Below are positions 8,929 to 16,035 of a stretch of DNA of 25,080 nt, piece by piece. The notes under the pieces were generated by a model that worked only from the letters and a program-made list of their open reading frames with translations, was not told the origin of the DNA and did no database searches. Each line of letters starts with the position of its first letter. Within the stretch, counting starts at the first letter, position 1. The position numbers were made by a program, and so were the translations under genes. Origin of the DNA: an uncultured Pleurocapsa sp. (GTDB lineage Bacteria; Cyanobacteriota; Cyanobacteriia; Cyanobacteriales; Xenococcaceae); assembly GCA_937884735.1 (NCBI GenBank), contig CAKZYI010000526.1, forward strand, positions 1 to 25,080, in the 5' to 3' direction.

Positions 8929-8946
8929 ACGCCTAATGTGAATTAG
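8929..8946. repeat. Left terminal inverted repeat of the IS982-family element
   Basis: 18 bp, identical to the reverse complement of 10017-10034. It is the transposase-distal (3') end, because the gene runs leftward. Confidence 0.9.
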
Positions 8947-8949
8947 ATT

Positions 8950-9858
8950 TTAAGAAGGAGTAACAAACTCGAAAGTAAGGACATTCATAGAAAAGCGATC
9001 GCGAAGTAAGAGGCGCAATGTATGTGAAGCAATCTTCGCAGCCATATGACTAACAAGACCTTGAACGGTTTTATTTAAAAGTCGTTCGGGATTACGACCA
9101 GTGTTCTGAATTTCAGGAAAAACACCTTCGATTCTCTGCCTAACTCGACTAATCAAGCGTCTTAAGTTAGAGGAATTTTGATGATGTTGATTTTGATGGT
9201 GTATTGTCCAAATACGATTGCCTGTAGAACAAGCAATTTGCTGTTGCCAATCTTGACCAATAAAACCTTTGTCTCCATATATGTCGCAATTGCGAACGGT
9301 TTCTAAAATTCCTTCGACTGATTTACGTTCGTCCGTATTGGCAGAGACTAATTCATAGGCAACTGGCACTCCTTTTAAAGTAGAGAGCATCACTAGCTTG
9401 TAACCAAAATACTTCAACAGCGCGATTGCACAAGCTGCTTGCGAAGCAGCGTGCCTCGCGCTCATTTTTCTGGCAGCACAATATCCGTACCCTGCGCTGC
9501 CATGAAAATCGCTGTGTCGTTTGCTTCTTCCATATCCCATCACTTTTATAGGTTTAGTGTCAATCACAAAACTATTTTCATTTGCGGCTCCTAGTTGTCG
9601 AACCCATCTTCTCCGAAGCATTTCTAGCTTGTGTCTTAGTTTTCTTAAACGTCGATTGAATTGACTTTGAGATAATAAATCAGGAAACCATTGCCCATAA
9701 TTGGCTCGAATGAAACCAATAAACTGCGTTTCACCAGGGAACGGTAGATAATCCATGATTAGTGCTAAAGTCATAACTTCACTATCGCTCATCTCTGGTT
9801 TTGCCCCTGGCGACAAAGCTTTCAAAGCTTTTCCCTCCATTTGATACCAATCAATCAT
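8950..9858 (-). CDS. IS982-family DDE transposase carrying an in-frame hairpin-repeat insertion
   Basis: Transposase of 302 residues as read from ATG at 9858. Family features are SDSEVMTLAL, the LLSQSQFNRRLRKLR block, catalytic Asp100 in FVIDTKP, SANTDERKSVEG, Asp196 in YGDKGFI and Glu244 in RQRIEGVF. Residues 133-148, an Ala-rich block between CAARKM and KYFGYKL, have no counterpart in the family as I recall it and coincide with a 44-bp DNA hairpin, so they are probably inserted. Upstream of the ATG the same frame stays open for 22 codons and includes DICSCDD, which resembles the usual IFCxxDD beginning of this family, but no standard start codon is present there. The true N-terminus may thus be disrupted. 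Whether the enzyme is active cannot be told from sequence. Confidence 0.88.
   Translation of the reverse strand: MIDWYQMEGKALKALSPGAKPEMSDSEVMTLALIMDYLPFPGETQFIGFIRANYGQWFPDLLSQSQFNRRLRKLRHKLEMLRRRWVRQLGAANENSFVIDTKPIKVMGYGRSKRHSDFHGSAGYGYCAARKMSARHAASQAACAIALLKYFGYKLVMLSTLKGVPVAYELVSANTDERKSVEGILETVRNCDIYGDKGFIGQDWQQQIACSTGNRIWTIHHQNQHHQNSSNLRRLISRVRQRIEGVFPEIQNTGRNPERLLNKTVQGLVSHMAAKIASHTLRLLLRDRFSMNVLTFEFVTPS
9419..9462. repeat. 44-bp palindromic small repeat nested in the transposase gene
   Basis: Arms AGCGCGA/TCGCGCT, GCAC/GTGC and GCTGCTT/AAGCAGC nest around a GCG loop with only small bulges. It encodes nearly all of the 16 additional residues in the transposase. It looks like one of the small dispersed palindromic elements known from cyanobacterial genomes. 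Copy number in the genome is not visible here. Confidence 0.7.
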
Positions 9859-9869
9859 CGAAGATGATT

Positions 9870-9903
9870 CCAGAGCTTCGCTCTGGGATGACCGTAGGTC
9901 ATC
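9870..9903. repeat. Two adjacent perfect palindromes at the transposase 5' end
   Basis: CCAGAGC-TTC-GCTCTGG at 9870-9886 is followed directly by GATGACC-GTA-GGTCATC at 9887-9903. Each has a 7-bp perfect stem and a 3-nt loop. GATGA occurs at 9863-9867 and again at 9887-9891, flanking the first palindrome like a 5-bp target duplication; that unit plus one GATGA is 24 bp, a multiple of three. Confidence 0.65.
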
Positions 9904-10016
9904 ACAAGAACAAATATCGTGATTATTAGGCTCTCAAAGTTTATGCTATTCATGAGAAAAGATTTTTTGATGGACAGCTTGGTAACTTCCATTTTCTATC
10001 TTTTCCTCACTTTTTC

Positions 10017-10034
10017 CTAATTCACATTAGGCGT
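10017..10034. repeat. Right terminal inverted repeat of the IS982-family element
   Basis: 18 bp, perfect inverted match to 8929-8946, at the transposase 5' side. Confidence 0.9.
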
Positions 10035-10040
10035 AAACTA

Positions 10041-10637
10041 TTAATTACCCCTAAAAATATAGTTGGCGGCACTATCTGGATCTATTTCAATAGCTTGGTT
10101 TATATCATGCAAAGCATGGTCCCATTGCTCTTGTTTTCCATATACTGTGGCTCTAACATAATAAGCAGTAGCATTTTGTTCGTTTAAACTAACTGCTTGA
10201 TTTAAATCTCTTATGGCAGACTCAAATTCTTGCTTAAATCCGTATATGTATCCCCGATAAATGTAAGTCGGAAAAAACTTAGGGTAAAGCTCGATAGCAC
10301 GATTAAAGTTTTTTAATGCATCGTCCCATCGTTTTAAAATGCTGTATAACAATCCTCTATTCATGTACGCCCTAGCAAAGTTGGGATCGAGTTCAATTGC
10401 TCGATTGAGATCTTTTAGGGCGGTATTCCATTGTTTTTGACTTATCCCAACACTACCTCTATTGGAATAAATCGCAGCATTCAACAAATCTTGCTCATCG
10501 ATTATTTGTTCTGGATTCTTAGTATTTTGCAGTACTTCGATATCGGAGGTTTGATTGGGTTCGCTTAAAAGAGGATAACTATAAGAAGCTAATGTAAATG
10601 CGAAAAAAATTAGTTTGATTGTACGTTTATGTTGCAT
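10041..10637 (-). CDS. Exported TPR-repeat protein
   Basis: A 198-residue protein with an N-terminal hydrophobic signal sequence (basic QHKRTIK, then LIFFAFTLASYSYPLL), so probably exported to the periplasm or membrane-anchored. From about residue 50 it is tetratricopeptide repeats of the form (A)Y(x)NRG...WDDALKDLNRAIELDPN, about four units at 34-residue spacing, and it ends early in a further repeat (ANYIFRGN). TPRs form protein-binding surfaces; the partner is unknown. The stop codon lies 6 bp outside the IS982 element, so the insertion is immediately downstream but did not create the stop. The abrupt end within a repeat suggests the gene may have been shortened earlier. Confidence 0.82.
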   Translation of the reverse strand: MQHKRTIKLIFFAFTLASYSYPLLSEPNQTSDIEVLQNTKNPEQIIDEQDLLNAAIYSNRGSVGISQKQWNTALKDLNRAIELDPNFARAYMNRGLLYSILKRWDDALKNFNRAIELYPKFFPTYIYRGYIYGFKQEFESAIRDLNQAVSLNEQNATAYYVRATVYGKQEQWDHALHDINQAIEIDPDSAANYIFRGN

Positions 10638-10743
10638 TAAAAAATAATCGTTAAGTCATATGTTTCTACAATAATACATACATGATCTTTACTATTCAAA
10701 AATCAAATTTTTTCTAGCTTTTTGTTTGGCACAGTAACCGAGG

Positions 10744-10778
10744 CACAGATCCCCTAACTCAAGCTCAAGCGATCTGTG
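10744..10778. repeat. Inverted repeat upstream of the 360-residue gene
   Basis: CACAGATC and GATCTGTG, an 8-bp stem with a 19-nt loop, 34 bp before the start codon of the following gene. It could be an operator or a leader hairpin; no further evidence. Confidence 0.35.
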
Positions 10779-10812
10779 ATAATCTGCTTTTTACTGATAT
10801 ATATTGCTCCGC

Positions 10813-11886
10813 ATGAATGAAGTGACCGTAGTTAATGGCAATGAAGTCTCCAGCGAAGATATTGTTGCTGCATTAGAGATTCCCGCAGATTTTAATTTTG
10901 ATTTGCCCGATCCAGAAGATGAAGAAATTAGAGAGGCAGATTTTCAGAATCAATTAGATAATATTTGGCAAATATGCGATCGCTTCGATCTACAAACAGA
11001 TATTTGGCGCGGCAGGGTATTGCGATCAATCCGTGACAGGGAAAAGAAAGGTGGTGAAGGAAGAGGTGCAGGTTTCCTTAATTGGCTCAAAGATCGCGAA
11101 ATTACTAAATCTCAGGCTTATGCTTTGATACAACTAGCCAACAGCGCGGATACTTTACTAGCTGATGGGATGCTAGATCCCGATAGTATCAACAAATTTA
11201 GTAAGCGGGCATTTGTAGAAACTGCCAATTCTGCCCCCGAAGTTCAGCAATTGGTCAGTGAGGCTGCCCAAAAAGGCGATCGCATTACTCGTCGTGAAGT
11301 AAAGCAGCTGTCTGATGAATGGACTGCCATGAGTTCGGAATTGCTACCTGACGAGATCAAGGAAAAGGCAGCAGAAGGCTCATTACCAGCCCGTCATCTT
11401 GCGCCACTGGTGCGGGAAATGGAAAAGTTACCCGATTCTCATTTGATTGAAATTAAGCGAGAAATTGCCGAAAGTCCTGATATTGATACAGTCAAAATGA
11501 TGACCACTGAAGCTAAGAATTTGGCTAAATATCTCGATGCTGCTGCTCAAGTGCAAACCCTGCGAGATAAAGCAGTAGACATGGAAATGGCACTAGAAGA
11601 AGCCTTAAGATTGGACTGTATTAATACTGCTGCTGATTTGGTCAAACAAGCCACTACCCTAGAGCAAACAGTGGGCAAGCTATACACTACCTGGAAAAGA
11701 ATGAGCAATGTGGCAGATCGTCTTTATGTAGAAACAGGTGCGTCCAATCCCCACTTGCGATCGCTTTTGACCTGTATGGAGTCTTTAACAGGAGATATTA
11801 TTGAAGTACCTTTAGACGAAGAAGGCGATCGTATTGTACGTCTTAAAGTCATGACAGAAGATACCAATCCTGATAGCAGTAACTAG
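10813..11886 (+). CDS. Conserved hypothetical protein, helical, possible HTH
   Basis: A 357-residue acidic, mostly helical soluble protein without signal peptide or membrane segment. An upstream TTG at 10804 is in frame, but ATG at 10813 (MNEVTVVNGNEV) is the more natural start. Residues about 80-110 (GFLNWLKDREITKSQAYALIQLA) resemble helix-turn-helix segments in phage and plasmid proteins, where a tip helix is followed by xSxAYxLIxLA. A central stretch has RITRREVKQLSDEW and LPARHLAPLVREMEKLP. A long helical part (about 230-320) could form a coiled coil, and the C-terminus ends in a Lys/Asp/Ser-rich tail. It looks like a conserved cyanobacterial protein, but I cannot name the family. DNA binding is inference only. 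Confidence 0.75.
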   Translation: MNEVTVVNGNEVSSEDIVAALEIPADFNFDLPDPEDEEIREADFQNQLDNIWQICDRFDLQTDIWRGRVLRSIRDREKKGGEGRGAGFLNWLKDREITKSQAYALIQLANSADTLLADGMLDPDSINKFSKRAFVETANSAPEVQQLVSEAAQKGDRITRREVKQLSDEWTAMSSELLPDEIKEKAAEGSLPARHLAPLVREMEKLPDSHLIEIKREIAESPDIDTVKMMTTEAKNLAKYLDAAAQVQTLRDKAVDMEMALEEALRLDCINTAADLVKQATTLEQTVGKLYTTWKRMSNVADRLYVETGASNPHLRSLLTCMESLTGDIIEVPLDEEGDRIVRLKVMTEDTNPDSSN

Positions 11887-12247
11887 ACTAGATAAATTAC
11901 TTATTCGCCAGGAATTGTGTTGACGATAAAACTCTTCACGATACTGCAGCTTGAAACCCTTATGAAAGGATTGAACGAAAGAGTAAAGCAAAATCACAAG
12001 TCAACGAAGTTGAGAAAAGCAGCATAGATATAAAATTATTAGTCCATATTAAGGAGCATCAACGTTGAAGGTTTTGATGCTCTACTTTGATACATTTTGT
12101 TTTTAGAGACAGCATTATCAATTTAAGATTAGACGTTTCTTGATGGCAGCCGCGGCAAAACCAATAAACCCTATCGTGTTTCAAGCGCTTCAATAGTATT
12201 CCGTGGCAACAGCAACAAGTATTCATTTATCCGATATCAAAATTATT
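11887..12247. other. Intergenic region, no confident gene
   Basis: Contains the hairpin at 12054-12082 and a short palindrome TCAAC-GAA-GTTGA at 12001-12013. Short frames occur: about 35 codons from a TTG near 11922, and 12-17 codon frames after AAGGAG at 12051 and near 12144. None has convincing support. Confidence 0.45.
12054..12082 (+). terminator. Hairpin, possible terminator
   Basis: GAGCATCAA and TTGATGCTC form a 9-bp stem with an 11-nt loop, followed by a T-rich but interrupted stretch ending TTTTGTTTTT. It lies about 170 bp after the 360-residue gene, so either a distal terminator or the end of a small transcript. Confidence 0.4.
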
Positions 12248-12688
12248 TTATTTAGAATCTGAAGCTAAGGTTTCCAAGCCAATTTTCAGAAATCTTTTAA
12301 TCTTGGCTTCTAGATCTCCAACCAGAAATGGTTTGAGCAGGTAATCATCACATCCTGCATCTATAATTTTCTGAACCTGATGGGGATTAACTAAACCCGT
12401 GATGGCGATTGTATAAATATGATTGGTTAGAGGATTGCGTCTTAGGGTTTCAATAACCTCTATACCATTAACTTTAGGCATCACAATATCTAGCAGTATT
12501 AAATCTGGTAGTTTATCCATTGCTATATCTAGACCAATTTTGCCATCTGTAGCTTTGAGAAATTGGTAGTTAGATAGTTCAAGGATGGTTGTGTGATAGA
12601 GCATATTATCTTTGTTGTCTTCTATTACTAGTATCAAAGGTTCTTTGCGGATTATTTTCTGCGGTTTTCCCAGTGATTTATTGAGCAT
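12248..12688 (-). CDS. Single-domain response regulator (CheY/DivK-like)
   Basis: A 146-residue protein that is a lone receiver domain. The acidic pocket is Glu23-Asp24 (VIEDNKDN), phospho-acceptor Asp67 in LILLDIVMP, conserved Thr97 in TIAITGL and Lys119 in LLKPF. There is no output domain, so it probably relays phosphate or acts by protein contact. IEDN in place of DD and the KVNGIEV block resemble the receivers found in cyanobacterial hybrid kinases. A strong Shine-Dalgarno sequence (GGAGGA, 12692-12697) sits just before the ATG. The nearest kinases are more than 3 kb away, so its partner cannot be deduced from context. Confidence 0.92.
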   Translation of the reverse strand: MLNKSLGKPQKIIRKEPLILVIEDNKDNMLYHTTILELSNYQFLKATDGKIGLDIAMDKLPDLILLDIVMPKVNGIEVIETLRRNPLTNHIYTIAITGLVNPHQVQKIIDAGCDDYLLKPFLVGDLEAKIKRFLKIGLETLASDSK

Positions 12689-12898
12689 TAATCCTCCAAT
12701 AAGAACTCAGCAGCAGTTTTTGTTCGAACAATCTAAATCTTATATTAAGATTTATGTATAAATTAATAATAATTTAATATTATGGTGTATTCAATAGACA
12801 AAGACTCACTTGCCAACAAGTTCAATTTCTGGTGGTGGAATGAAATAGAGGCAAGCAACAGATATTCAAAAGTAATTATTTGGTGTAGCGTTAGGTTA

Positions 12899-12917
12899 GA
12901 AAATGATTATCAATCTA
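12899..12917 (+). promoter_or_regulatory. Fur-box-like site
   Basis: The 19-bp window matches the classical GATAATGATAATCATTATC consensus at 14 of 19 positions, with core AATGATTATCA. In an AT-rich spacer this could arise by chance. It lies 22 bp before a tiny ORF that has a strong ribosome site. Confidence 0.25.
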
Positions 12918-12939
12918 TGTAAGATAAGGAGTAATCTGA

Positions 12940-12981
12940 ATGAAAAGAGACACTTCTAAACTTCTGACTAAGTTTTCATAG
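12940..12981 (+). CDS. Tiny ORF (13 residues), possible leader peptide
   Basis: Reads MKRDTSKLLTKFS and stops at TAG. An AAGGAG-type ribosome site (AAGGAGT at about 12926-12932) sits about 9 bp before the ATG, the best such site in this spacer. No attenuator or downstream gene is apparent, the next gene being tRNA-Pro 320 bp away. It may be a leader peptide, a gene remnant or chance. Confidence 0.25.
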   Translation: MKRDTSKLLTKFS

Positions 12982-13100
12982 TGATAATTATTTGATTAAT
13001 TAGTCAAGTTCTTAGAGTTTTAAAAAAGTAGTTAAAATATCTCATCGGCAATATGGTCAGGGACAGAAACCCACACAGATTTAATGCACCAACTAGAGCC

Positions 13101-13139
13101 ATATCTTTTCTCTTTGATATCTTTTCTCTTTAATATCTA
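13101..13139 (+). repeat. 16-bp tandem repeat
   Basis: ATATCTTTTCTCTTTG followed at once by ATATCTTTTCTCTTTA (one mismatch), then a partial third copy, ATATCTA. It probably arose by slippage. Confidence 0.8.
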
Positions 13140-13163
13140 TGGAAACCTTGTCAATACGTGCTT

Positions 13164-13226
13164 TCGATTGATTTTCTGAAAACATGGGTATTGCCCAGAT
13201 TTTGCCCAGAAAAACAAATCAATCGA
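13164..13226. repeat. Long imperfect inverted repeat, possible structured RNA or mini-element
   Basis: TCGATTGATTT at 13164-13174 pairs with AAATCAATCGA at 13216-13226. The pairing continues inward through TCTG/CAGA, and the loop holds a second small stem, TGGG/CCCA. It ends 76 bp before tRNA-Pro. It could be a structured transcript, a terminator of an unseen unit or a tiny repeat element. Confidence 0.5.
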
Positions 13227-13301
13227 TATGAAAATGTGCTACTCTATTAAGGTTGGTAAATTATTAGAACGTATTCGCGTCTTTCTAGACGTTACCACTA
13301 A

Positions 13302-13375
13302 CGGGATGTAGCGCAGCTTGGTAGCGCGCCTGCTTTGGGAGCAGGATGTCCCAGGTTCAAATCCTGGTATCCCGA
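13302..13375 (+). tRNA. tRNA-Pro (anticodon TGG)
   Basis: 74 nt with full cloverleaf: acceptor CGGGATG pairing with TATCCCG (one G-T), D arm GCGCAGCTTGGTAGCGC, and anticodon stem CCTGC/GCAGG around loop TTTGGGA, giving anticodon TGG for CCN proline codons. The T arm is CCAGG-TTCAAAT-CCTGG, with discriminator base A. The 3' CCA is not encoded. It stands alone, with no neighbouring tRNA genes. Confidence 0.97.
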
Positions 13376-13635
13376 TTATGAGTTAATAGTTCGAGCAAAG
13401 TGATTCAAGTGTGGAATGCCACATTTGCTTAATATAATTCCTTTTGTATAATGGGCGGAAACATTAGCAGACTTATTTTAGTCATAGCTAAATATATTGA
13501 GCGTTTATATTGAATTTGAAATTGAATTTGAATATTAAATGACCATACAAGATCAATGAAGTTAGTTATCAAGTAATTTACAGTTTTTTATACACAATAA
13601 GCAGATATATAGATAGCACAATGAGGGAATCAAGC

Positions 13636-14394
13636 ATGATGAAATTATTAGTTCGTTGGACAGCAAGTTTAGGTATATTTGGGACTTTGTTGCTAGCTTC
13701 TGAAGCAGCTATGGCTTTGCCAGAAGAAGAAGTACTCAAGAAACTAGATCCCGTACCTGTTTTTACTATTGCAGACGAACAGGGCGCACCTTTGGTAGCA
13801 TCTGGAGATGATGAAGCTAAAGTGGCTGGTGTATTTATTAGCCAAGAAGACGCTAATCAGTTTGTCAATCAATTGAAAGTCAAAAATCCTGAATTAGCCG
13901 AGAAAGTAAAAGTTGTTCCTGTTTCTTTGGGTGAAGTATACAAATTAGCTGAAGCTGCCGAAACTGAAGAAAATGCTTTGAATTTTGCTTATGTTCCTCA
14001 ACAAGAGGCGGTAACTTCCGCCAAAACTATTGGAGAAGCCAACCAACAACCATATCAAGGTGGAGTACCTCTATTTGTTGCAAAAGGTGGAGAAGATAAA
14101 GGATATCTAACCATCGAAAAAGACTCTCAACAAGTTATTCCTTTCTTCTTTGATAAACAGCAGCTAGAGCAAATGGAATCTAAGTTTAAAGAGCAAAAGC
14201 CTGATGTTGCTGCTAGCGTAGATATTGAAGTTGTTCCTTTAGAGGGAGTGATTGAAACGCTAGAAACTAGTGAAGATAAGATGCTGAAAAAAATTGTTTT
14301 AGTACCTACGGAAGAATCAATTCAGTTCTTGCAAAATGTTTCTGCTCCCCCCGCAGGACAGACAGCACCAACACCAGTAGCACCAGAGAAATAA
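13636..14394 (+). CDS. tic22: Tic22-family periplasmic protein
   Basis: Cyanobacterial homologue of chloroplast Tic22, a periplasmic (intermembrane-space) chaperone-like protein linked to outer-membrane biogenesis. 252 residues from the chosen start. The signal peptide is MMKLLVRW, a hydrophobic core and an AMA cleavage site. The mature protein has two Tic22-type halves, each with a VFxIxDxxGxPLV or VPLFVAKGGxxKGYLTI strand block, a DANQFVNQLK or QLEQMESKF helix and a VKVVPVSLGEVY or IEVVPLEGVIE strand. A Pro-rich tail ends it. The ATG at 13621 is in frame, but GAGGGA at 13623-13628 lies within that first stretch, 7 bp before the ATG at 13636, which I take as the start. prmC begins 3 bp after its stop. 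Confidence 0.88.
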   Translation: MMKLLVRWTASLGIFGTLLLASEAAMALPEEEVLKKLDPVPVFTIADEQGAPLVASGDDEAKVAGVFISQEDANQFVNQLKVKNPELAEKVKVVPVSLGEVYKLAEAAETEENALNFAYVPQQEAVTSAKTIGEANQQPYQGGVPLFVAKGGEDKGYLTIEKDSQQVIPFFFDKQQLEQMESKFKEQKPDVAASVDIEVVPLEGVIETLETSEDKMLKKIVLVPTEESIQFLQNVSAPPAGQTAPTPVAPEK

Positions 14395-14397
14395 GAT

Positions 14398-15294
14398 TTG
14401 GATAGTATTTCTGGTCAAGAATTATATCGTTGGCGACAAAAAGCAAGACAGCAGGCGATCGCCAATGATATAGACCCCCATGACGTTGACTGGTTACTTC
14501 AAGCAACAACCAATTTGAGTAGACTTTCCTTGCGAATGGGCTTATTCCAAAATGAAATCCAGGTAAATAGTAACAAATCATTGCCAGAGCTAGAACAGCT
14601 TTGGCAGCGTCGTCTTCAAGAGCGTTTTCCAGTACAATATCTGGCGGAAACAGTCTTTTGGAGGCGTTTTCAATTAAAAGTGACTCCTGCGGTATTGATT
14701 CCTCGCCCTGAAACAGAATTAATTATTGATATTGCTCAAAAAGCTAATCGAAATAGTAACTTTTCTTTAGAACAAAATCGACATTGGATCGATATGGGTA
14801 CGGGTAGTGGTGCGATCGCATTAGGACTGGCTGATAGTTTTCCCCTCCCTACTATTCACGCAGTAGATTTCAGTTTGGAAGCGTTAAAAATTGCTCAAGA
14901 AAATGCGATCGCTCTAAATTTGGCAGATCGTATTTGCTTTCACCACAGTAACTGGTGGAACACATTGACATCTTTTCAAGGAAAGATATGTGGAATGGTT
15001 TCTAATCCTCCCTATATACCTACTGTAGAGGTAGAAAAATTACAGCCAGAGGTATCTCTACACGAACCTCATTTAGCCTTAGACGGTGGCGCAGATGGTT
15101 TAGATGACATTCGCTATTTGGTTGAGTCTGCACCGCAGTATTTGATTTCTGGCGGTATTTGGTTGGTAGAAATAATGATTGGTCAAGCAAATATGGTGGT
15201 CGATCTGCTAAATCGTCAGGGAGAATATTACGATATACAAGTGTTCCCAGATCTAAGCGGCATCGATCGCTTTGTTTTGGCTTATAGATCTTAA
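14398..15294 (+). CDS. prmC: Release factor glutamine methyltransferase PrmC (HemK)
   Basis: Transfers a methyl group from SAM to the GGQ glutamine of release factors RF1 and RF2 in the cytoplasm. 298 residues, normal length. The N-terminal helical domain includes LQERFPVQYLAE...FWRR and the family motif VLIPRPETE (residues 99-107). The Rossmann domain has SAM-binding DMGTGSGAIAL (132-142), the acidic residue of strand 2 in AVDFS, and catalytic NPPY (203-206). The start is TTG, three bases after the tic22 stop, with only an AGAG-like ribosome site inside the end of tic22; translational coupling is likely. tsaC follows after 10 bp. Confidence 0.94.
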   Translation: MDSISGQELYRWRQKARQQAIANDIDPHDVDWLLQATTNLSRLSLRMGLFQNEIQVNSNKSLPELEQLWQRRLQERFPVQYLAETVFWRRFQLKVTPAVLIPRPETELIIDIAQKANRNSNFSLEQNRHWIDMGTGSGAIALGLADSFPLPTIHAVDFSLEALKIAQENAIALNLADRICFHHSNWWNTLTSFQGKICGMVSNPPYIPTVEVEKLQPEVSLHEPHLALDGGADGLDDIRYLVESAPQYLISGGIWLVEIMIGQANMVVDLLNRQGEYYDIQVFPDLSGIDRFVLAYRS

Positions 15295-15304
15295 TTTTTA
15301 GCTG

Positions 15305-15907
15305 ATGGTTAAAGTTTCTCAGACAGAATTAATTGCAGGTGCCCTCGATGGAAAAGCAGTGAGTTTTCCGACAGATACTGTTCCCGCTTTGGCAATTAAA
15401 CCAGAGTTTGGCAATCGTCTTTATGAATTAAAACAGCGTCCTAAAAACAAACCTTTAATTCTCATGGGAGAATCTATTCCTGACTTACTTCCTTACATAA
15501 CCTATACTGCTGAAGAATTAACAACTTGGCAAAAGTTGATCGAGCAATATCTTCCTGGGGCATTAACGTTAGTATTACCCGCTTCAGATAAAGTTCCCCA
15601 AGGGATCAATCCAACTCAATCTAATACAGTTGGCATTAGAATTCCCGATAATGCGGTCGCTTGCCAAATATTAAAGCAGACAGGAGTTCTGGCAACTACT
15701 AGTGCTAATATTTCAGGTAATGATGCCCTTACTTCCATGGTAGAAATATCCCAAACCTTTCTTGATGTATTAGTCTTAGAGGATGATAACTTGTCAGAAG
15801 AAGATAAAGTCGGTAGTGGACTTCCTTCAACGGTAATATGTTGGCAGAATAAGCAATGGACAACTCTTCGTCAAGGAAGCGTCAAAATTGATTGTAATGG
15901 AAGTTAG
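15305..15907 (+). CDS. tsaC: L-threonylcarbamoyladenylate synthase (TsaC/YrdC family)
   Basis: Forms threonylcarbamoyl-AMP from threonine, bicarbonate and ATP, the first step of the t6A37 modification on ANN-decoding tRNAs. 200 residues, the short single-domain (TsaC) form without the Sua5 C-terminal domain. Signatures are AVSFPTDTVPALA, the substrate-site block LKQRPKNKPLILM, PGALTLVLPAS, VGIRIPDN and TTSANISG. PrmC and TsaC both act on the translation machinery, and their adjacency in one run of genes supports co-expression. Confidence 0.94.
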   Translation: MVKVSQTELIAGALDGKAVSFPTDTVPALAIKPEFGNRLYELKQRPKNKPLILMGESIPDLLPYITYTAEELTTWQKLIEQYLPGALTLVLPASDKVPQGINPTQSNTVGIRIPDNAVACQILKQTGVLATTSANISGNDALTSMVEISQTFLDVLVLEDDNLSEEDKVGSGLPSTVICWQNKQWTTLRQGSVKIDCNGS

Positions 15908-16035
15908 CTTAGTAAGTTGTGTTAAATTATCAACACCTAGGACAATCGCTTTCTATACTTTATGTAGGGCAAGATAGAGCGCATTTTTCCATCTAATTCA
16001 ACGAACAACTATAATACAGTCGATTCTCTTAAGTT

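Larger units (their letters stand above)
8929..10034 (-). mobile_element. Complete IS982-family insertion sequence, 1106 bp
   Basis: The ends are perfect 18-bp inverted repeats, ACGCCTAATGTGAATTAG at 8929-8946 and its reverse complement at 10017-10034. Beginning with AC is typical of IS982-family ends, and the size is within the family range. The flanks, 8922-8928 (ATACTAT) and 10035-10041 (AAACTAT), match at 6 of 7 positions, a possible aged target duplication. One transposase gene fills the element. Two kinds of small palindromic repeat are nested inside it. The right end stops 6 bp short of the TPR gene's stop codon. Confidence 0.88.
12689..13301. other. Long mostly non-coding stretch before tRNA-Pro
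   Basis: About 610 bp with only very short frames. It contains a perfect palindrome TGTTCGAACA (12721-12730), a hairpin AAATCTTA-TAT-TAAGATTT (12735-12753), a Fur-like site, a 13-codon ORF with a good ribosome site, a 26-codon frame at 13053-13133 without one, a 16-bp tandem repeat and a structured inverted repeat (13164-13226). Confidence 0.5.

Noticed and set aside
13053..13133. 26-codon frame MVRDRNPHRFNAPTRAISFL and following residues
   Set aside because: No ribosome site, and its 3' half is the 16-bp tandem repeat; listed only as part of the spacer.
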